Positions 8,643 to 22,917 of a stretch of DNA of 64,000 nucleotides are shown here, one piece after another (within the stretch, counting starts at the first letter, position 1; each line of letters begins with the position of its first letter). The DNA comes from JACVRW01 sp963827065 (GTDB lineage: Bacteria; Actinomycetota; Thermoleophilia; Solirubrobacterales; Thermoleophilaceae). The stretch covers positions 124,001 through 188,000 of the forward strand of contig CAWGZM010000001.1 of assembly GCA_963827065.1 (NCBI GenBank), in the 5' to 3' direction. The translations under genes and the position numbers were made by a program. The notes below the pieces were generated by a model. It was not told the origin of the DNA, searched no databases, and saw only the letters and a list, made by a program, of their open reading frames with translations.

Positions 8643-9314
8643 TCAGCCGCCCAGCTTCTCCAAGATCCGCACCTCTACATCGGCGCGCTTCGCGAACTCG
8701 CGCGCGTCCTCCGCCGTGCCGAGGTGCTCGCCCCAGTGCATCGGGACCGCAACGCGGGGCTGGATGCGGCGGGCGGCCTCGGCGGCCTCCTGAGCCGTCA
8801 TCACGTAGATGCCGCTCACCGGCAGCAGCGCCACGTCGACGCCGGTCACGCTGTCCATCTCCGGGATCACGTCGGTGTCGCCGGAGTGGTAGAGCCGCTC
8901 GCCGCGCACGTTCAGCTCGTAGCCGACCCAGCCCGCCTCGCGCGGATGGAAGGGTCTCCCCTCCCCGTTGAGCTTCGAGGTGTTGTACGCCGCCACCGCC
9001 CCCACGTGGACCCCGCGCACCAGCTCTTCGTCGAGCGCCTCGCCCGGCGCGATCGAATGCACCTGGCCGCTCACGCGCTCCGCCACCGCGGCCGGGCCGA
9101 CGAGCCAGGTGTCGCGCTTCGAGAGGCGCTCGACGTCCTGTGGGGAGAAGTGGTCGTAGTGGCCGTGCGTGACCAGGATCAGGTCGGCGGGCGGTGAGCC
9201 CTCGGGCACCCGGTACGGGTCTATGTAGACGAAGGATCTTCCGACGCTGACGCGGAAGCCCGAGTGCCCGAGCCATTCAATCGAGTCGAGGAGCACTCCT
9301 CCGTAGCTTGGCAT
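8643..9314 (-). CDS. Metallo-beta-lactamase-fold hydrolase (UlaG-like)
   Basis: A 223-residue metal-dependent hydrolase. THGHYDHFSP is the HxHxDH zinc motif; the distal ligands are in LYHSGDTDVIPEM and in the PMHWGEHLG block, a layout like UlaG-type (L-ascorbate-6-phosphate lactonase-like) MBL proteins. Length is normal for the family and no signal peptide is seen. The start ATG at 9314 lies 94 nt inside the end of the upstream phosphatase gene in another frame, so the genes overlap. A GTG seven codons in (9296) would shorten the overlap. Substrate unknown; the overlap suggests co-expression with the signalling genes. Confidence 0.85.
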   Translation of the reverse strand: MPSYGGVLLDSIEWLGHSGFRVSVGRSFVYIDPYRVPEGSPPADLILVTHGHYDHFSPQDVERLSKRDTWLVGPAAVAERVSGQVHSIAPGEALDEELVRGVHVGAVAAYNTSKLNGEGRPFHPREAGWVGYELNVRGERLYHSGDTDVIPEMDSVTGVDVALLPVSGIYVMTAQEAAEAARRIQPRVAVPMHWGEHLGTAEDAREFAKRADVEVRILEKLGG

Positions 9315-11676
9315 GCGAGCCGCCGTCGAAGGCGCACCGAGGTCCCTCGTTTCGAGCGATCGACGTTGACCGATTCCATGAGCGCCTCCATCAGCGGCAG
9401 GCCGTGCCCCCGGAACGGCAGCGGGCCGTCCGGGCGCTCAACCCATTGGCCGCTGTCGCGCACCTCGAGCAGCACCCCCGCCTCGGTGAGGTCGGCCTCG
9501 AGGGTCACGCGTCCCTCGCCGAAGCCGCAGCCGTGCTCGATCGCGTTCGAGCAGGCCTCGTGGCAGGCGATCTGGATGGCGTCGACCTCCTCGGGGAGCG
9601 CGCCGTGCGCCCGCAGCCAGCGCGTCAGCCCGCGCCGCATCGAGGCGAGCTCCTCGGGCGCGGCCCGCATCTCCGCCCGGAAGGGCCCGGCGAGCACCGG
9701 CTGGGTGCGCAGCACGAGGAGCGCAATGTCGTCGCTCGGCGCGTGCATCTGGAGCATCGCGTCCATCAGCCGGTGGCAGAGCGCCTCCGGGTCCTCGCCG
9801 GGGTCGGTCGCGGCCGCCCGCAGCCCCTCGAGGCCGTCGTCGATCGACGCGCCACGCTGCTCGACGAGCCCGTCCGTGTAGAGGATCAGCGTCGAGCCTG
9901 GCTCCAGCTCGACCTCGACCTCGCTGTGGCTGGGCGACTCGAAGACGCCCAGCGGCGGGTCGGGCGCGCCGTCCAGGAACGCTGCCCGCCCGTCCGGCCC
10001 GACGAGGAGCGGCGGCACGTGGCCGGCGCTCGCGAGCCGCACGGACGACCGGTCGGGCTCGACCACCAGGTACATGAGCGTCGCCATCTGCGCGCCCTCG
10101 AGGCTGCGCACGAGCCGGTCGAGCCGGTCAAGCACGCCACCTGGGGGGTGCCCTTCGAGCGCATAGGCGCGCGTCGCATGCCGCAGCTGGCCCATCAGCG
10201 ACGCCGCGCCGAGACCGTGCCCCACCACGTCGCCCATCGCGACGCCGAGGCGCCCGTCGCCGAGCTCGAGCGCGTCGTACCAGTCGCCGCCGACCTTCGC
10301 GCCACCGGGCCGGTAGCGAGCGGCCAGGGTCACGCTGTCCAGATCCGGCAGCCGGTCGGGCAGGAGACTGCGCTGCAGCGTCTCGACGGTGCCGAGCTCC
10401 CGCTCGTAGGCGCGCGCATTGGCGATCGCGAGACCGGCGCGATCCGCCATCAGGATCAGCAGGCTCTCCTCGTCCGCGGTCCAGCGGCGCGTCGAGCACA
10501 GGCCGAGCTCGACGACGCCGGCGAGCTCGCCGCCGACCGTGAGCGGCGCGGCCAGGACGGCGTGCGGTTGCTCGGCCGCCAGCGCCCGATCGAGTCCCTC
10601 GGAGAAGTCCACGAGCGTGACCGGCCGCCCCTCGTTCACGACCTCGGCGAGCGCCCCGGTGAGGTCGACGCGATCGGTCGGGCCGTGCGACTTGAAGCCG
10701 CTCGCGGCTCCGACCACGAGCTGGAGCGCGTCCTCGGGGTCGCGCAGCAGGATGCGCGCGAGATCGGCGTCGAAGGCCTCGCGCAGGCGCTCGCCGAGCA
10801 GCTCGAGCATGTCGCGCAGCGCGAGGTGCTCGAGCGCCGCCTCGGTCACGCGCTGCAGCTTCGAGAGCGCCTCCGCCACCGTCTCGGCCTGTGCGCGCCC
10901 GGCGCTCTCGATCGCGGCGCGGCGGCGGTCGGTCATGTCGAGCACCTGCCAGATCAGGTGCAGCGGGCGCTCGTGGGCGTCGACGGCGAGCGACACGCTC
11001 ACGAGCGCGTAGCGCAGCTCGCCGTCGCTGCGGGTGAAGCGGACCTCCGCCTGGTGCGAGCCCTGGCGCTCCTGCACGAGCCGCGCCACGGCCTCCTTCT
11101 CGCCGGGCCGATCGTCCGGGTGCGCGATCTCGATCGGCGGCCGCGCGAGCAGCTCCCCGTGCGACAGGCCGACCATGTCGCATAGCGCCTGGTTGACCTC
11201 GATCCAGTCGCCGTCGAGCTCGCTCAGGCCGATCCCGATCGGGGCGCCCTCGAAGGCGGCGCGAAAGCGCACCTCGGACTCGCGCAACTCGGCGGTCTTC
11301 TCGGCCAGCGCGAGCAGCATCGCGACCTTGGAGCGCAGCACGTCAGGGTCGACCGGCTTGACGATGTAGTCGACGGCGCCGGCCGAGTAGCCGCGGCTGA
11401 TCTGCTCGCTGTCCGCGTCCGCGCCGGTGAGGAAGACGATCGCCGTGTCCTCGTGGCGGGGCCGCTGCCTGATCAGCTCGACGGTCTCGAAGCCATCCAT
11501 GCCGGGCATGCGCACGTCCATGACGATCACGCCGAAGTCCTGGTCCAGCAGCCTCCGGAGCGCCTCCTCACCCGAGCGCGCAGTCACGACCTCGTGGCCA
11601 AGCGGGGCGAGCAGGGCCTCGAGGGCCGTTAGCGTGTCCGGCTGGTCGTCGACTACGAGGATGCCGGGCGAATCGC

Positions 11677-11692
<16 letters not shown>
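9221..11692 (-). CDS. Response regulator with PAS, GAF, PP2C (SpoIIE/RsbU) and HATPase domains
   Basis: An 823-residue signalling protein combining most of a partner-switch module. Domains in order: receiver (about 10-130, GILVVDDQPD, phosphoacceptor Asp in VIVMDVRMPGMDG near residue 59, and IVKPVD); PAS/PAC (about 140-265); GAF (about 285-430); PP2C-type Ser/Thr phosphatase (about 455-640, KVGGDWYDALELGDG, MGDVVGHGLGAA, TLILYTDGLVEQRG); and an RsbW-like HATPase (about 665-790, ACHEACSNAIEHG). Such proteins dephosphorylate STAS anti-sigma antagonists and may bind sigma factor or antagonist through the kinase domain. The start overlaps the end of the hybrid kinase gene by 16 nt, so the kinase is the obvious phosphodonor. 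The last ~30 residues are Ser/Thr-rich low complexity. Confidence 0.92.
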
Positions 11693-17226
<5,534 letters not shown>

Positions 17227-17255
17227 CAGCGGTCCTCCCCGGGTTGGTGGACGAG

Positions 17256-18191
17256 TCAGGGGGCTGAAAGACTCGCACCGCTGGGTGCGCTGCGCAACAG
17301 AGAACGGTCTTCGGCGCCCTTAGGGGCGGGCGGCGGCGTTCTCCCGGCGCGTACACCAAGCGTGATCCCCGCCACCACGACGGCTACGGCGACGAGGCGC
17401 TCTGGGGTCACGCCCGCTACCCCGAGCGCGGCGGAGCAGGCGAGTGCACTCACGGGCAAGACCCCCGCGAAGAGGCCGGCCCGCTCGACTCCGAGGATGC
17501 CCACAGCCGTGTACCAGCAGAGGAAGCCGCCGGTCGTGACGATCGCGCCCAGATAGACGAGCGCCACCAGCTCGGCCGCACTCGGCGCCGGCAGCTCGGG
17601 ACCGCCGGCGACGAGGCTCCAGCCGGCGAGCAGCGGCAGCGCGAACAGGCACGCGTATGCCGACACGGCGAGCGGCCCGAGCCGGTCGAGATGCGGCGCG
17701 GCCAGCAGCGAGAAGGCGGCCTCACAGGCGAGCGCCCCGAGCGCCAGCCCGAGGCCGACCCAGGTGATCCCGCCGTCGGCCCACTGGACGCCGGCCGCGC
17801 CGAGCGACACCACAACGCCGGCGAGGAGCACCCGGCCGCTCACGGGCCGGCGCTCGAGCAGCGGCGCGGCGAGCGCCAGCACCACGGGCACGCAGCCGAC
17901 GATCACCCCGACGGTTGCCGGGTCGGTCTCGCGCACCCCCTCGACGACGAAGAAGTTGAACAGCACGAGGCCGGTCGCCCCGAGCGCGGAGAGGCCGAGC
18001 GCCTCGCGCAGCGATAGGCGCGGCAGCCGCCCCCGCGCCAGCGCGACGAGGATCGCGGCCGCAAGCAGGTAGCGCAGGAACTGCCCCTCGGCGAGCGGGT
18101 AGCTCTCGACGGCATCCGAGGCGGCCACGAGCGAGCCCACGGCCGCGAGCGCGAGCGTCGCGAGCAGCGAGCCGCGCAGCGTCGCGCTCAC
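17256..18191 (-). CDS. EamA/DMT-superfamily transporter
   Basis: A 311-residue membrane protein with about ten hydrophobic segments arranged as two EamA halves. EGQFLRYLLAAAILVALARGRL and the repeat SAYACLFALPLLAGWSL, followed by AIVTTGGFLCWYTAVGILGVERAGLFAGVLPVSA, are typical of drug/metabolite exporters. The frame is open to 18389, but GTG at 18191 overlaps the TGA of the upstream LysE-type gene (GTGA) and begins the first hydrophobic segment, so I chose it. The charged tail (TPPPAPKGAEDRS) is dispensable-looking. Being co-transcribed with a LysE exporter suggests the two export amino acids or related metabolites. Substrate unknown. Confidence 0.85.
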   Translation of the reverse strand: MSATLRGSLLATLALAAVGSLVAASDAVESYPLAEGQFLRYLLAAAILVALARGRLPRLSLREALGLSALGATGLVLFNFFVVEGVRETDPATVGVIVGCVPVVLALAAPLLERRPVSGRVLLAGVVVSLGAAGVQWADGGITWVGLGLALGALACEAAFSLLAAPHLDRLGPLAVSAYACLFALPLLAGWSLVAGGPELPAPSAAELVALVYLGAIVTTGGFLCWYTAVGILGVERAGLFAGVLPVSALACSAALGVAGVTPERLVAVAVVVAGITLGVRAGRTPPPAPKGAEDRSLLRSAPSGASLSAP

Positions 18192-18829
18192 GAGGCGCGC
18201 CGCCCGCCGGCCAGCGTGACCGCCGCCAGCGCGAGGTAGACGCCACCCGCCAGCTGCCCGCGCCGGCGGGCAATCGCGGCGTTGCCGCGGACCAGCGTGC
18301 CGAGCGAGCCCGCTGCGAGCGCGTACATCAGATCGACCGAGAGCCCGATGGCGGCGAGCAGCCCGCCCAGCACGAGAACCTGCGTCCAAGCGGCGCCCAC
18401 GCCGGGGTCGATGAACTGCGGCAGGAAGGCGAGGAAGAAGAGCGCGACCTTCGGGTTCAGGAGGTTCACCACGAAGCCCTCGGCGAAGACCCGTCTGCCG
18501 GCGGCGGGCGCGCGCTCGCCAGGCTGCTCGTGACCGCGCTCCATGAAGGCGCGCGCGGCGAGGAACACGAGGTAGGCGGCGCCCGCGTACTTGACGACGG
18601 TGAAGGCCGTCGCCGACGAGGCGAGCGCGGCCGACAGCCCGGCCGCGGCCGCCGCGATGTGGACGAGCGTGGCGGTCTCGACGCCGAACGCGGACGCGAC
18701 GCCGGCGCGGCGGCCCTGATCGACGCTGCGCGTGACTATGTAGATGAGGTTCGGGCCCGGCACCGCGACGAGCGCGACGGCGCTTGCGGCGAACAGAAGA
18801 ACGGTCGAGGGCTCGGGCACGTCCGTCAC
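18188..18829 (-). CDS. LysE/RhtB-family amino-acid exporter
   Basis: A ~213-residue membrane protein of the LysE family, which exports amino acids or derivatives. The family motif LVAVPGPNLIYIVTRSVDQGRRAG is near the N-terminus and EGFVVNLLNPKVALFFLAFLPQFI in the middle; about six hydrophobic segments are visible. GTG at 18829 gives the usual short N-terminus (VTDVPEPSTVLLF); an upstream in-frame ATG at 18880 adds 17 residues that do not look like the family. It is divergent from a MocR-type regulator whose coding begins within about 60 bp, so that regulator probably controls it. It is translationally coupled to the downstream DMT transporter gene. Confidence 0.87.
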   Translation of the reverse strand: MTDVPEPSTVLLFAASAVALVAVPGPNLIYIVTRSVDQGRRAGVASAFGVETATLVHIAAAAAGLSAALASSATAFTVVKYAGAAYLVFLAARAFMERGHEQPGERAPAAGRRVFAEGFVVNLLNPKVALFFLAFLPQFIDPGVGAAWTQVLVLGGLLAAIGLSVDLMYALAAGSLGTLVRGNAAIARRRGQLAGGVYLALAAVTLAGGRRAS

Positions 18830-18892
18830 CGTATGATCGAACCGGTCTGAGCGAAAGGACCAGTTGACCGCGTCTTCCATGGACCAGTTGCC

Positions 18893-20299
18893 CTGAGCCT
18901 CGAGCTCCTCATCTCGCTGGACCGCTCGCGGCCATCGCTGAAGGCCCAGGTCGAGGAACAGCTGCGCGCAGCGGTGCGCGAGGAGCGGCTCACGCCTGGG
19001 AGCCCGCTGCCGTCGAGCAGGGGCCTCGCTCGCGAGCTCGGCGTGTCGCGTGGGGTGATCGTCGAGGCCTACTCCCAGCTCGTCGCCGAGGGCTACCTGG
19101 TCGCGCGCCCCGGCGGCGCCACGCGCGTCGCGCTCGCCGCCTCGCCGGGCGCGGAGGCACAGCCGGCGCCGGCGGCCGAGCGCCCGCCGCGCTTCGACTT
19201 CCGGCCAGGCGGCCCGGACGTCTCGCTCTTCCCGCGCGACGCCTGGCTCGCCTCGCTGCGGCGGGCGCTCCGCTCCGCGCCCGACGTGCGGCTCGATTAC
19301 GGCGACCCGCGCGGGGCGCCGGAGCTACGCGCGGCGCTCGCGTCATACCTCGGCCGCGTCCGGGGCGCCGCCTGCGACCCGGAGCGGATGATCGTGACGT
19401 CCGGCATGGCGCAGGGCATGGCGCTGCTCGGCCGGACGCTGGTGGCGCGCGCGGGCCGCCGCATCGCCGTCGAGGATCCCTCGAGCGGGCCGGGCCGCGC
19501 CCAGCTTGCCTCCACCGGCCTCGAGGTGCTGCCGGCGGCCGTCGACGAGGACGGGCTGCGCGTCGCGGAGCTGGGCGCGCTCGCGCCGCTCGACGCGGTG
19601 ATGGTCACCCCCGCTCATCAGTTCCCGCTGGGCGTCGTCCTCTCCCCCGCGCGCCGTGCCCGGCTTGCCGAGTGGGCGTCGGAGACCGACGCGCTCGTGC
19701 TGGAGGACGACTACGACTCCGAATACCGCTACGACCGCGCGCCCGTCGGCGCCCTGCAGGGTCTGGCTCCGGAGCGGGTGCTCTACGCGGGCTCGGTCTC
19801 GAAGACGCTCGCGCCCGGCCTGCGGCTCGGCTGGATGGTCGCGCCCGAGCGGATCGCCGCCGGCCTGGTCGCCGCCAAGGAGCGCGACGACCTCGGGACG
19901 CCGGTGGTCGAGCAGCTGGCGCTCGCGGACTTCCTCGACCGCGGCGAGCTCGACCGCCACCTGCGCCGCACCCGCGGGATCTACCGCGGCCGCCGCGACA
20001 CGCTCGTGGCCGCGCTCGGGCGCAGGCTGCCCGACTGGAGGCCGGCGGGCATCGCGGCCGGCCTCCACCTCGTGGCCGAGCTGCCCCCCGACACGGACGA
20101 GGGGGCCGTGCTCGCGGCCGCACGGGCCCGCGGAGTCGCGCTTTCCAGTCTCGGCGAGCACTCGGTCGTGAGGCGCCCGCCCGCCCTGCTGCTCGGCTAC
20201 GGCCGCATCGCCGAGCCCGCGATCGACGCCGGCGTGGCGGAGCTGGCCGCCGGGTACGCTGCCGCCGGACGCGCACGTCGAAGAGGAGACTCGAGTTGA
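18893..20299 (+). CDS. MocR-type GntR/aminotransferase-fold regulator (start disrupted)
   Basis: A PLP-dependent transcription factor: an N-terminal GntR winged helix (LPSSRGLARELGVSRGVIVEA) and a class I aminotransferase-like domain with the PLP Lys in YAGSVSKTLAPGLRLGWMV and the DDYDSEYRYDR motif. MocR proteins sense PLP or amino compounds and usually control a divergent gene, here the LysE exporter. The helix-turn-helix coding clearly runs upstream of the first normal start (GTG 18974) to about 18893, where only CTG is available. One extra C after 18893 would join it to ATG 18879, giving 473 residues, the usual length. So either a CTG start or a one-base deletion is present. The stop overlaps the next gene's TTG (TTGA). 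Confidence 0.85.
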   Translation: MSLELLISLDRSRPSLKAQVEEQLRAAVREERLTPGSPLPSSRGLARELGVSRGVIVEAYSQLVAEGYLVARPGGATRVALAASPGAEAQPAPAAERPPRFDFRPGGPDVSLFPRDAWLASLRRALRSAPDVRLDYGDPRGAPELRAALASYLGRVRGAACDPERMIVTSGMAQGMALLGRTLVARAGRRIAVEDPSSGPGRAQLASTGLEVLPAAVDEDGLRVAELGALAPLDAVMVTPAHQFPLGVVLSPARRARLAEWASETDALVLEDDYDSEYRYDRAPVGALQGLAPERVLYAGSVSKTLAPGLRLGWMVAPERIAAGLVAAKERDDLGTPVVEQLALADFLDRGELDRHLRRTRGIYRGRRDTLVAALGRRLPDWRPAGIAAGLHLVAELPPDTDEGAVLAAARARGVALSSLGEHSVVRRPPALLLGYGRIAEPAIDAGVAELAAGYAAAGRARRRGDSS

Positions 20300-21090
20300 G
20301 CTACGAGACCGTCAAGTGGGAAGTGGACGAGGGGGTCGGCCGCATAACGCTGAACCGGCCGGACTCGCTGAACGCGTGGACCGCCGAGTTCGGCGAGGAG
20401 CTCAAGCACCTGGTGATGGTCGACGCGGCCGACTCCGCCGTGCGCGCCGTGCTCGTGACCGGCGCCGGGCGCGGCTTCTCCTCGGGTGCGGACCTGAAGA
20501 GCGGCTTCGACCCCCACCCCGATGACGGCATGCCGGATCTCCGCAAGGAGCTCCGCGACGTGTACCACCCGATCATCGCCGGCGTGCGCCGCCTCGAGAA
20601 GCCGGTGATCGCGGCAGTGAACGGCCCGGCGGTCGGGATCGGCGCCTCGCTCGCGTTCGCCTGCGACCTCGTGCTCGCCGCCGAGTCCGCCTTCTTCGGG
20701 CTCGCCTTCGTGAACATCGGGCTGATGCCGGACGGCGGCTCGACGCTGTTCGTCCCGGCCGCGGCTGGCAAGGCGCGCGCCTTCGAGATGGCCCTGCTCG
20801 GCGAGCGCGTCCCGGCCGCGCTCGCCCTGGAATGGGGCCTCGTGAACAGCGTCCACCCAGACGACAAGCTCCTAGAGGAGGCCGGCCTGCTCGCGGGACG
20901 CATGGCGCAGGGCCCGACACGCTCGTACGCCGGGACAAAACGGGCGCTCAACCGGATGCTCTACCCGGACCTCGAGGGACAGCTCGATCTGGAGGCCGAA
21001 CTGCAGCACGCGCTCGCGCGCACGCGTGACTTCCAGGAGGGCGTGACGGCGTTCGTCGAGAAGCGCGACCCGGCCTTCCAGGGAACCTGA
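20296..21090 (+). CDS. Enoyl-CoA hydratase/isomerase (PaaG-like crotonase)
   Basis: A 264-residue crotonase-family enzyme acting on enoyl-CoA thioesters. The oxyanion-hole region is GAGRGFSSGADLKSGFD, and the second region PAVGIGASLAFACDLVLAAE leads into FVNIGLMPDGGSTLF. The acidic residue in GLMPDGGS is an Asp, as in PaaG-type isomerases, rather than the hydratase Glu, so an isomerase of an epoxy- or unsaturated-CoA is as likely as a hydratase. The TTG at 20296 was chosen because GAGGAG lies about 8 nt upstream and the codon overlaps the MocR stop (TTGA). Coupling to a MocR gene suggests its level follows that regulator, though no other phenylacetate genes are nearby. Confidence 0.87.
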   Translation: MSYETVKWEVDEGVGRITLNRPDSLNAWTAEFGEELKHLVMVDAADSAVRAVLVTGAGRGFSSGADLKSGFDPHPDDGMPDLRKELRDVYHPIIAGVRRLEKPVIAAVNGPAVGIGASLAFACDLVLAAESAFFGLAFVNIGLMPDGGSTLFVPAAAGKARAFEMALLGERVPAALALEWGLVNSVHPDDKLLEEAGLLAGRMAQGPTRSYAGTKRALNRMLYPDLEGQLDLEAELQHALARTRDFQEGVTAFVEKRDPAFQGT

Positions 21091-21115
21091 CGCGGAGCCC
21101 CGCGGCGGGGATAAT
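21087..21115 (+). promoter_or_regulatory. Putative sigma70-type promoter of the TPR-LuxR gene
   Basis: CTGACG (21087-21092) and GATAAT (21110-21115) are separated by 17 bp, and GATAAT ends 8 nt before the GTG start at 21124, which fits a nearly leaderless transcript. The -10 sits inside a short hairpin, GGGGAT-AATC-ATCCCC (21107-21122). The -35 overlaps the stop codon of the enoyl-CoA hydratase gene. Prediction only. Confidence 0.45.
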
Positions 21116-21123
21116 CATCCCCG

Positions 21124-22764
21124 GTGGATGGCATCGCCGAGGTCGAGCGGGGCCGTGAGTGCTACGCCAGACGTGCGTGGGCGGATGCCCACGAGGTTCT
21201 GTCGAGAGTCGATCAGACGACCTCGTTGGGCGCGGAGGATGTCGAGTTGCTCGCGCGGTCGGCCTACATGCTCGGCCGCGACGACGAGTACGTGAGCGGC
21301 CTGGAGCGTGCTCATCGCGCCCACCTGGACTCCGGCGAGGCGTCGCGCGCCGCGAGCTGCGCGTTCTGGATCGGCTGGAACCTGATGTTTCGAGGGGAGA
21401 CGGCCCCCGCGACCGGCTGGTTCGCTCGCGCGCAGCGCCTCCTCGAACGTGAGACGGGTGATTGCGTCGAGCGCGGATACCTGCTGATTCCGGTCTGGCT
21501 TGAGCAAGCGGCCGGCGGTGACCACAAGGGCGCGTACGCCACCGCGGCCGAGGCCGCCGCGATCGGTGAGCGGTGCGGCGATCAGGACTTGGTCGCGCTC
21601 GCCCTGATGGACCAGGGCCACGCCCTGGTCCGACAGGGGCTGACGGAGGAGGGCCTGCGGCTGGTGGACGAGACCATGGTGGCCGTCACCGCAGGGGAGC
21701 TCTCGCCGATCGTCGCCGGCATCGTCTACTGCAACACAATCGCGTTCTGTCAGGGCGCGTTCGAGCTGCGTCGCGCCCGGGAGTGGACCTCCGCGCTGAC
21801 GCGCTGGTGCGAGCAGCAGCCCGACATGGTGGCCCACAACGGGCTCTGCCTGGTGCATCGCGCCCAGCTCATGACGCTGGGGGGTGCATGGCGGGATGCT
21901 CTCGAGGAACTCCGCCGCCTCGGCGAGCGCTTCACCGAAGGAGTCCTGAATCAGCGGGCTATCGGCGCGGCCGCCTATGAACAGGGGGAGGTCCATCGGC
22001 TCCGGGGCGAGTTCGATGCGGCCGAGGCCGCCTATCGGCAGGCAAGCCTGCTCGGGCGGGAGCCGCAGCCGGGTATGGCCCTGCTGCGGCTGGCGCAAGG
22101 CAAGGGCAAGGCCGCGGCCGCCGCCATCCGCCGAGCTGTGGGCGAGAGCACCCAGCCGCTCAAGCGGGCCGCCCTGCTGCCCGCATACGTGGAGATCATG
22201 CTGGCCGGGGGAGATGTCGAGGTGGCGCGCAGTGCGTGCCGCCAGCTCGAGGAGATCGCGCGGAGGCAAGGGACCGACGCGCTGGAAGCCATGTCGGCGC
22301 AGGCCGATGGGGCGGTGCTGCTGGCCGAGGGCGACGCCTCCGCCGCCCTGGTTGCGCTGCGCCGCGCCTGGCGGACGTGGCACGAACTCGAGGCGCCCTA
22401 CGACGCGGCACGCGCCCGAGCGCTGGTGGGGCTGGCCTGCCGCTCGCTGGGCGACGATGACACAGCCGCGCTCGAGCTCGAGGCAGCTCGCGTCGTCTTC
22501 GCAGAGCTGGAGGCGACGCACGACCTCGGCTGGGTCGACTCGCTCACCCCCCGCGCCGCGCCTCCGGATGCCTACGGGCTCACGCCGCGTGAGCTCGAAG
22601 TTCTGCGACTGGTCGCTGCGGGGAAGAGCAACCGCGAGATCGCGTCGGCGCTCGTCATCAGCGAGCACACGGTCGCCCGCCACCTCCAGAACATCTTCGC
22701 CAAGGTCCGCGTTTCATCCCGGACCGCGGCGGGCGCATTCGCGTTCGACCACGACCTCGTTTGA
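21124..22764 (+). CDS. TPR-repeat LuxR-family transcriptional regulator
   Basis: A 546-residue regulator. Residues 1 to about 470 are helical repeats of TPR type (RAWADAHEVL, GETAPATGWFARAQRLL, GEFDAAEAAYRQASLLG), a likely protein- or ligand-binding scaffold. The C-terminal ~65 residues are a LuxR/GerE helix-turn-helix: YGLTPRELEVLRLVAAGKSN and REIASALVISEHTVARHLQN. There is no N-terminal Walker motif, so it is not a MalT/LAL ATPase, and no receiver, so activation is not by phosphorelay. GTG start at 21124 follows a GATAAT box. The gene is followed by two inverted repeats and a flavoprotein gene, which is its most likely target or partner. Confidence 0.88.
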   Translation: MDGIAEVERGRECYARRAWADAHEVLSRVDQTTSLGAEDVELLARSAYMLGRDDEYVSGLERAHRAHLDSGEASRAASCAFWIGWNLMFRGETAPATGWFARAQRLLERETGDCVERGYLLIPVWLEQAAGGDHKGAYATAAEAAAIGERCGDQDLVALALMDQGHALVRQGLTEEGLRLVDETMVAVTAGELSPIVAGIVYCNTIAFCQGAFELRRAREWTSALTRWCEQQPDMVAHNGLCLVHRAQLMTLGGAWRDALEELRRLGERFTEGVLNQRAIGAAAYEQGEVHRLRGEFDAAEAAYRQASLLGREPQPGMALLRLAQGKGKAAAAAIRRAVGESTQPLKRAALLPAYVEIMLAGGDVEVARSACRQLEEIARRQGTDALEAMSAQADGAVLLAEGDASAALVALRRAWRTWHELEAPYDAARARALVGLACRSLGDDDTAALELEAARVVFAELEATHDLGWVDSLTPRAAPPDAYGLTPRELEVLRLVAAGKSNREIASALVISEHTVARHLQNIFAKVRVSSRTAAGAFAFDHDLV

Positions 22765-22779
22765 CGCCTATTGGGCCGA

Positions 22780-22816
22780 CTCACAACGTTCCCCGGAAAC
22801 GGTGGAACGTTGTGAG
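22780..22816. promoter_or_regulatory. 13-bp perfect inverted repeat (hairpin or operator)
   Basis: CTCACAACGTTCC (22780-22792) is followed by an 11-nt spacer and its exact complement GGAACGTTGTGAG (22804-22816). It starts 16 nt after the LuxR-type gene's stop. It could be that gene's terminator hairpin (there is no T run) or a protein-binding site for the downstream flavoprotein gene. The arms contain AACGTT. Confidence 0.75.
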
Positions 22817-22829
22817 GAGGTCCACTATT

Positions 22830-22845
22830 TGGTCAGAACTGACCA
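22830..22845. promoter_or_regulatory. Palindromic operator-like site TGGTCAG-AA-CTGACCA
   Basis: A perfect 7-bp inverted repeat with a 2-nt spacer, about 72 bp upstream of the flavoprotein ATG. The TGGTC...GACCA form and size match dimeric repressor sites of GntR/TetR type. No T run, so not a terminator. The regulator that binds is unknown; the adjacent LuxR-type gene is a candidate by position only. Confidence 0.6.
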
Positions 22846-22917
22846 CACCGTTTGTGCTGCAAGTTTGGTGAATCCGGGCGATGCGCCCCAGGGTCGCATC
22901 GGCGTACGGTCGTCCTC

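Noticed and set aside
20301..20951. Minus-strand frames opposite the enoyl-CoA hydratase
   Set aside because: Crotonase motifs are clear on the plus strand; the opposite frames are Arg/Ala-rich shadows.
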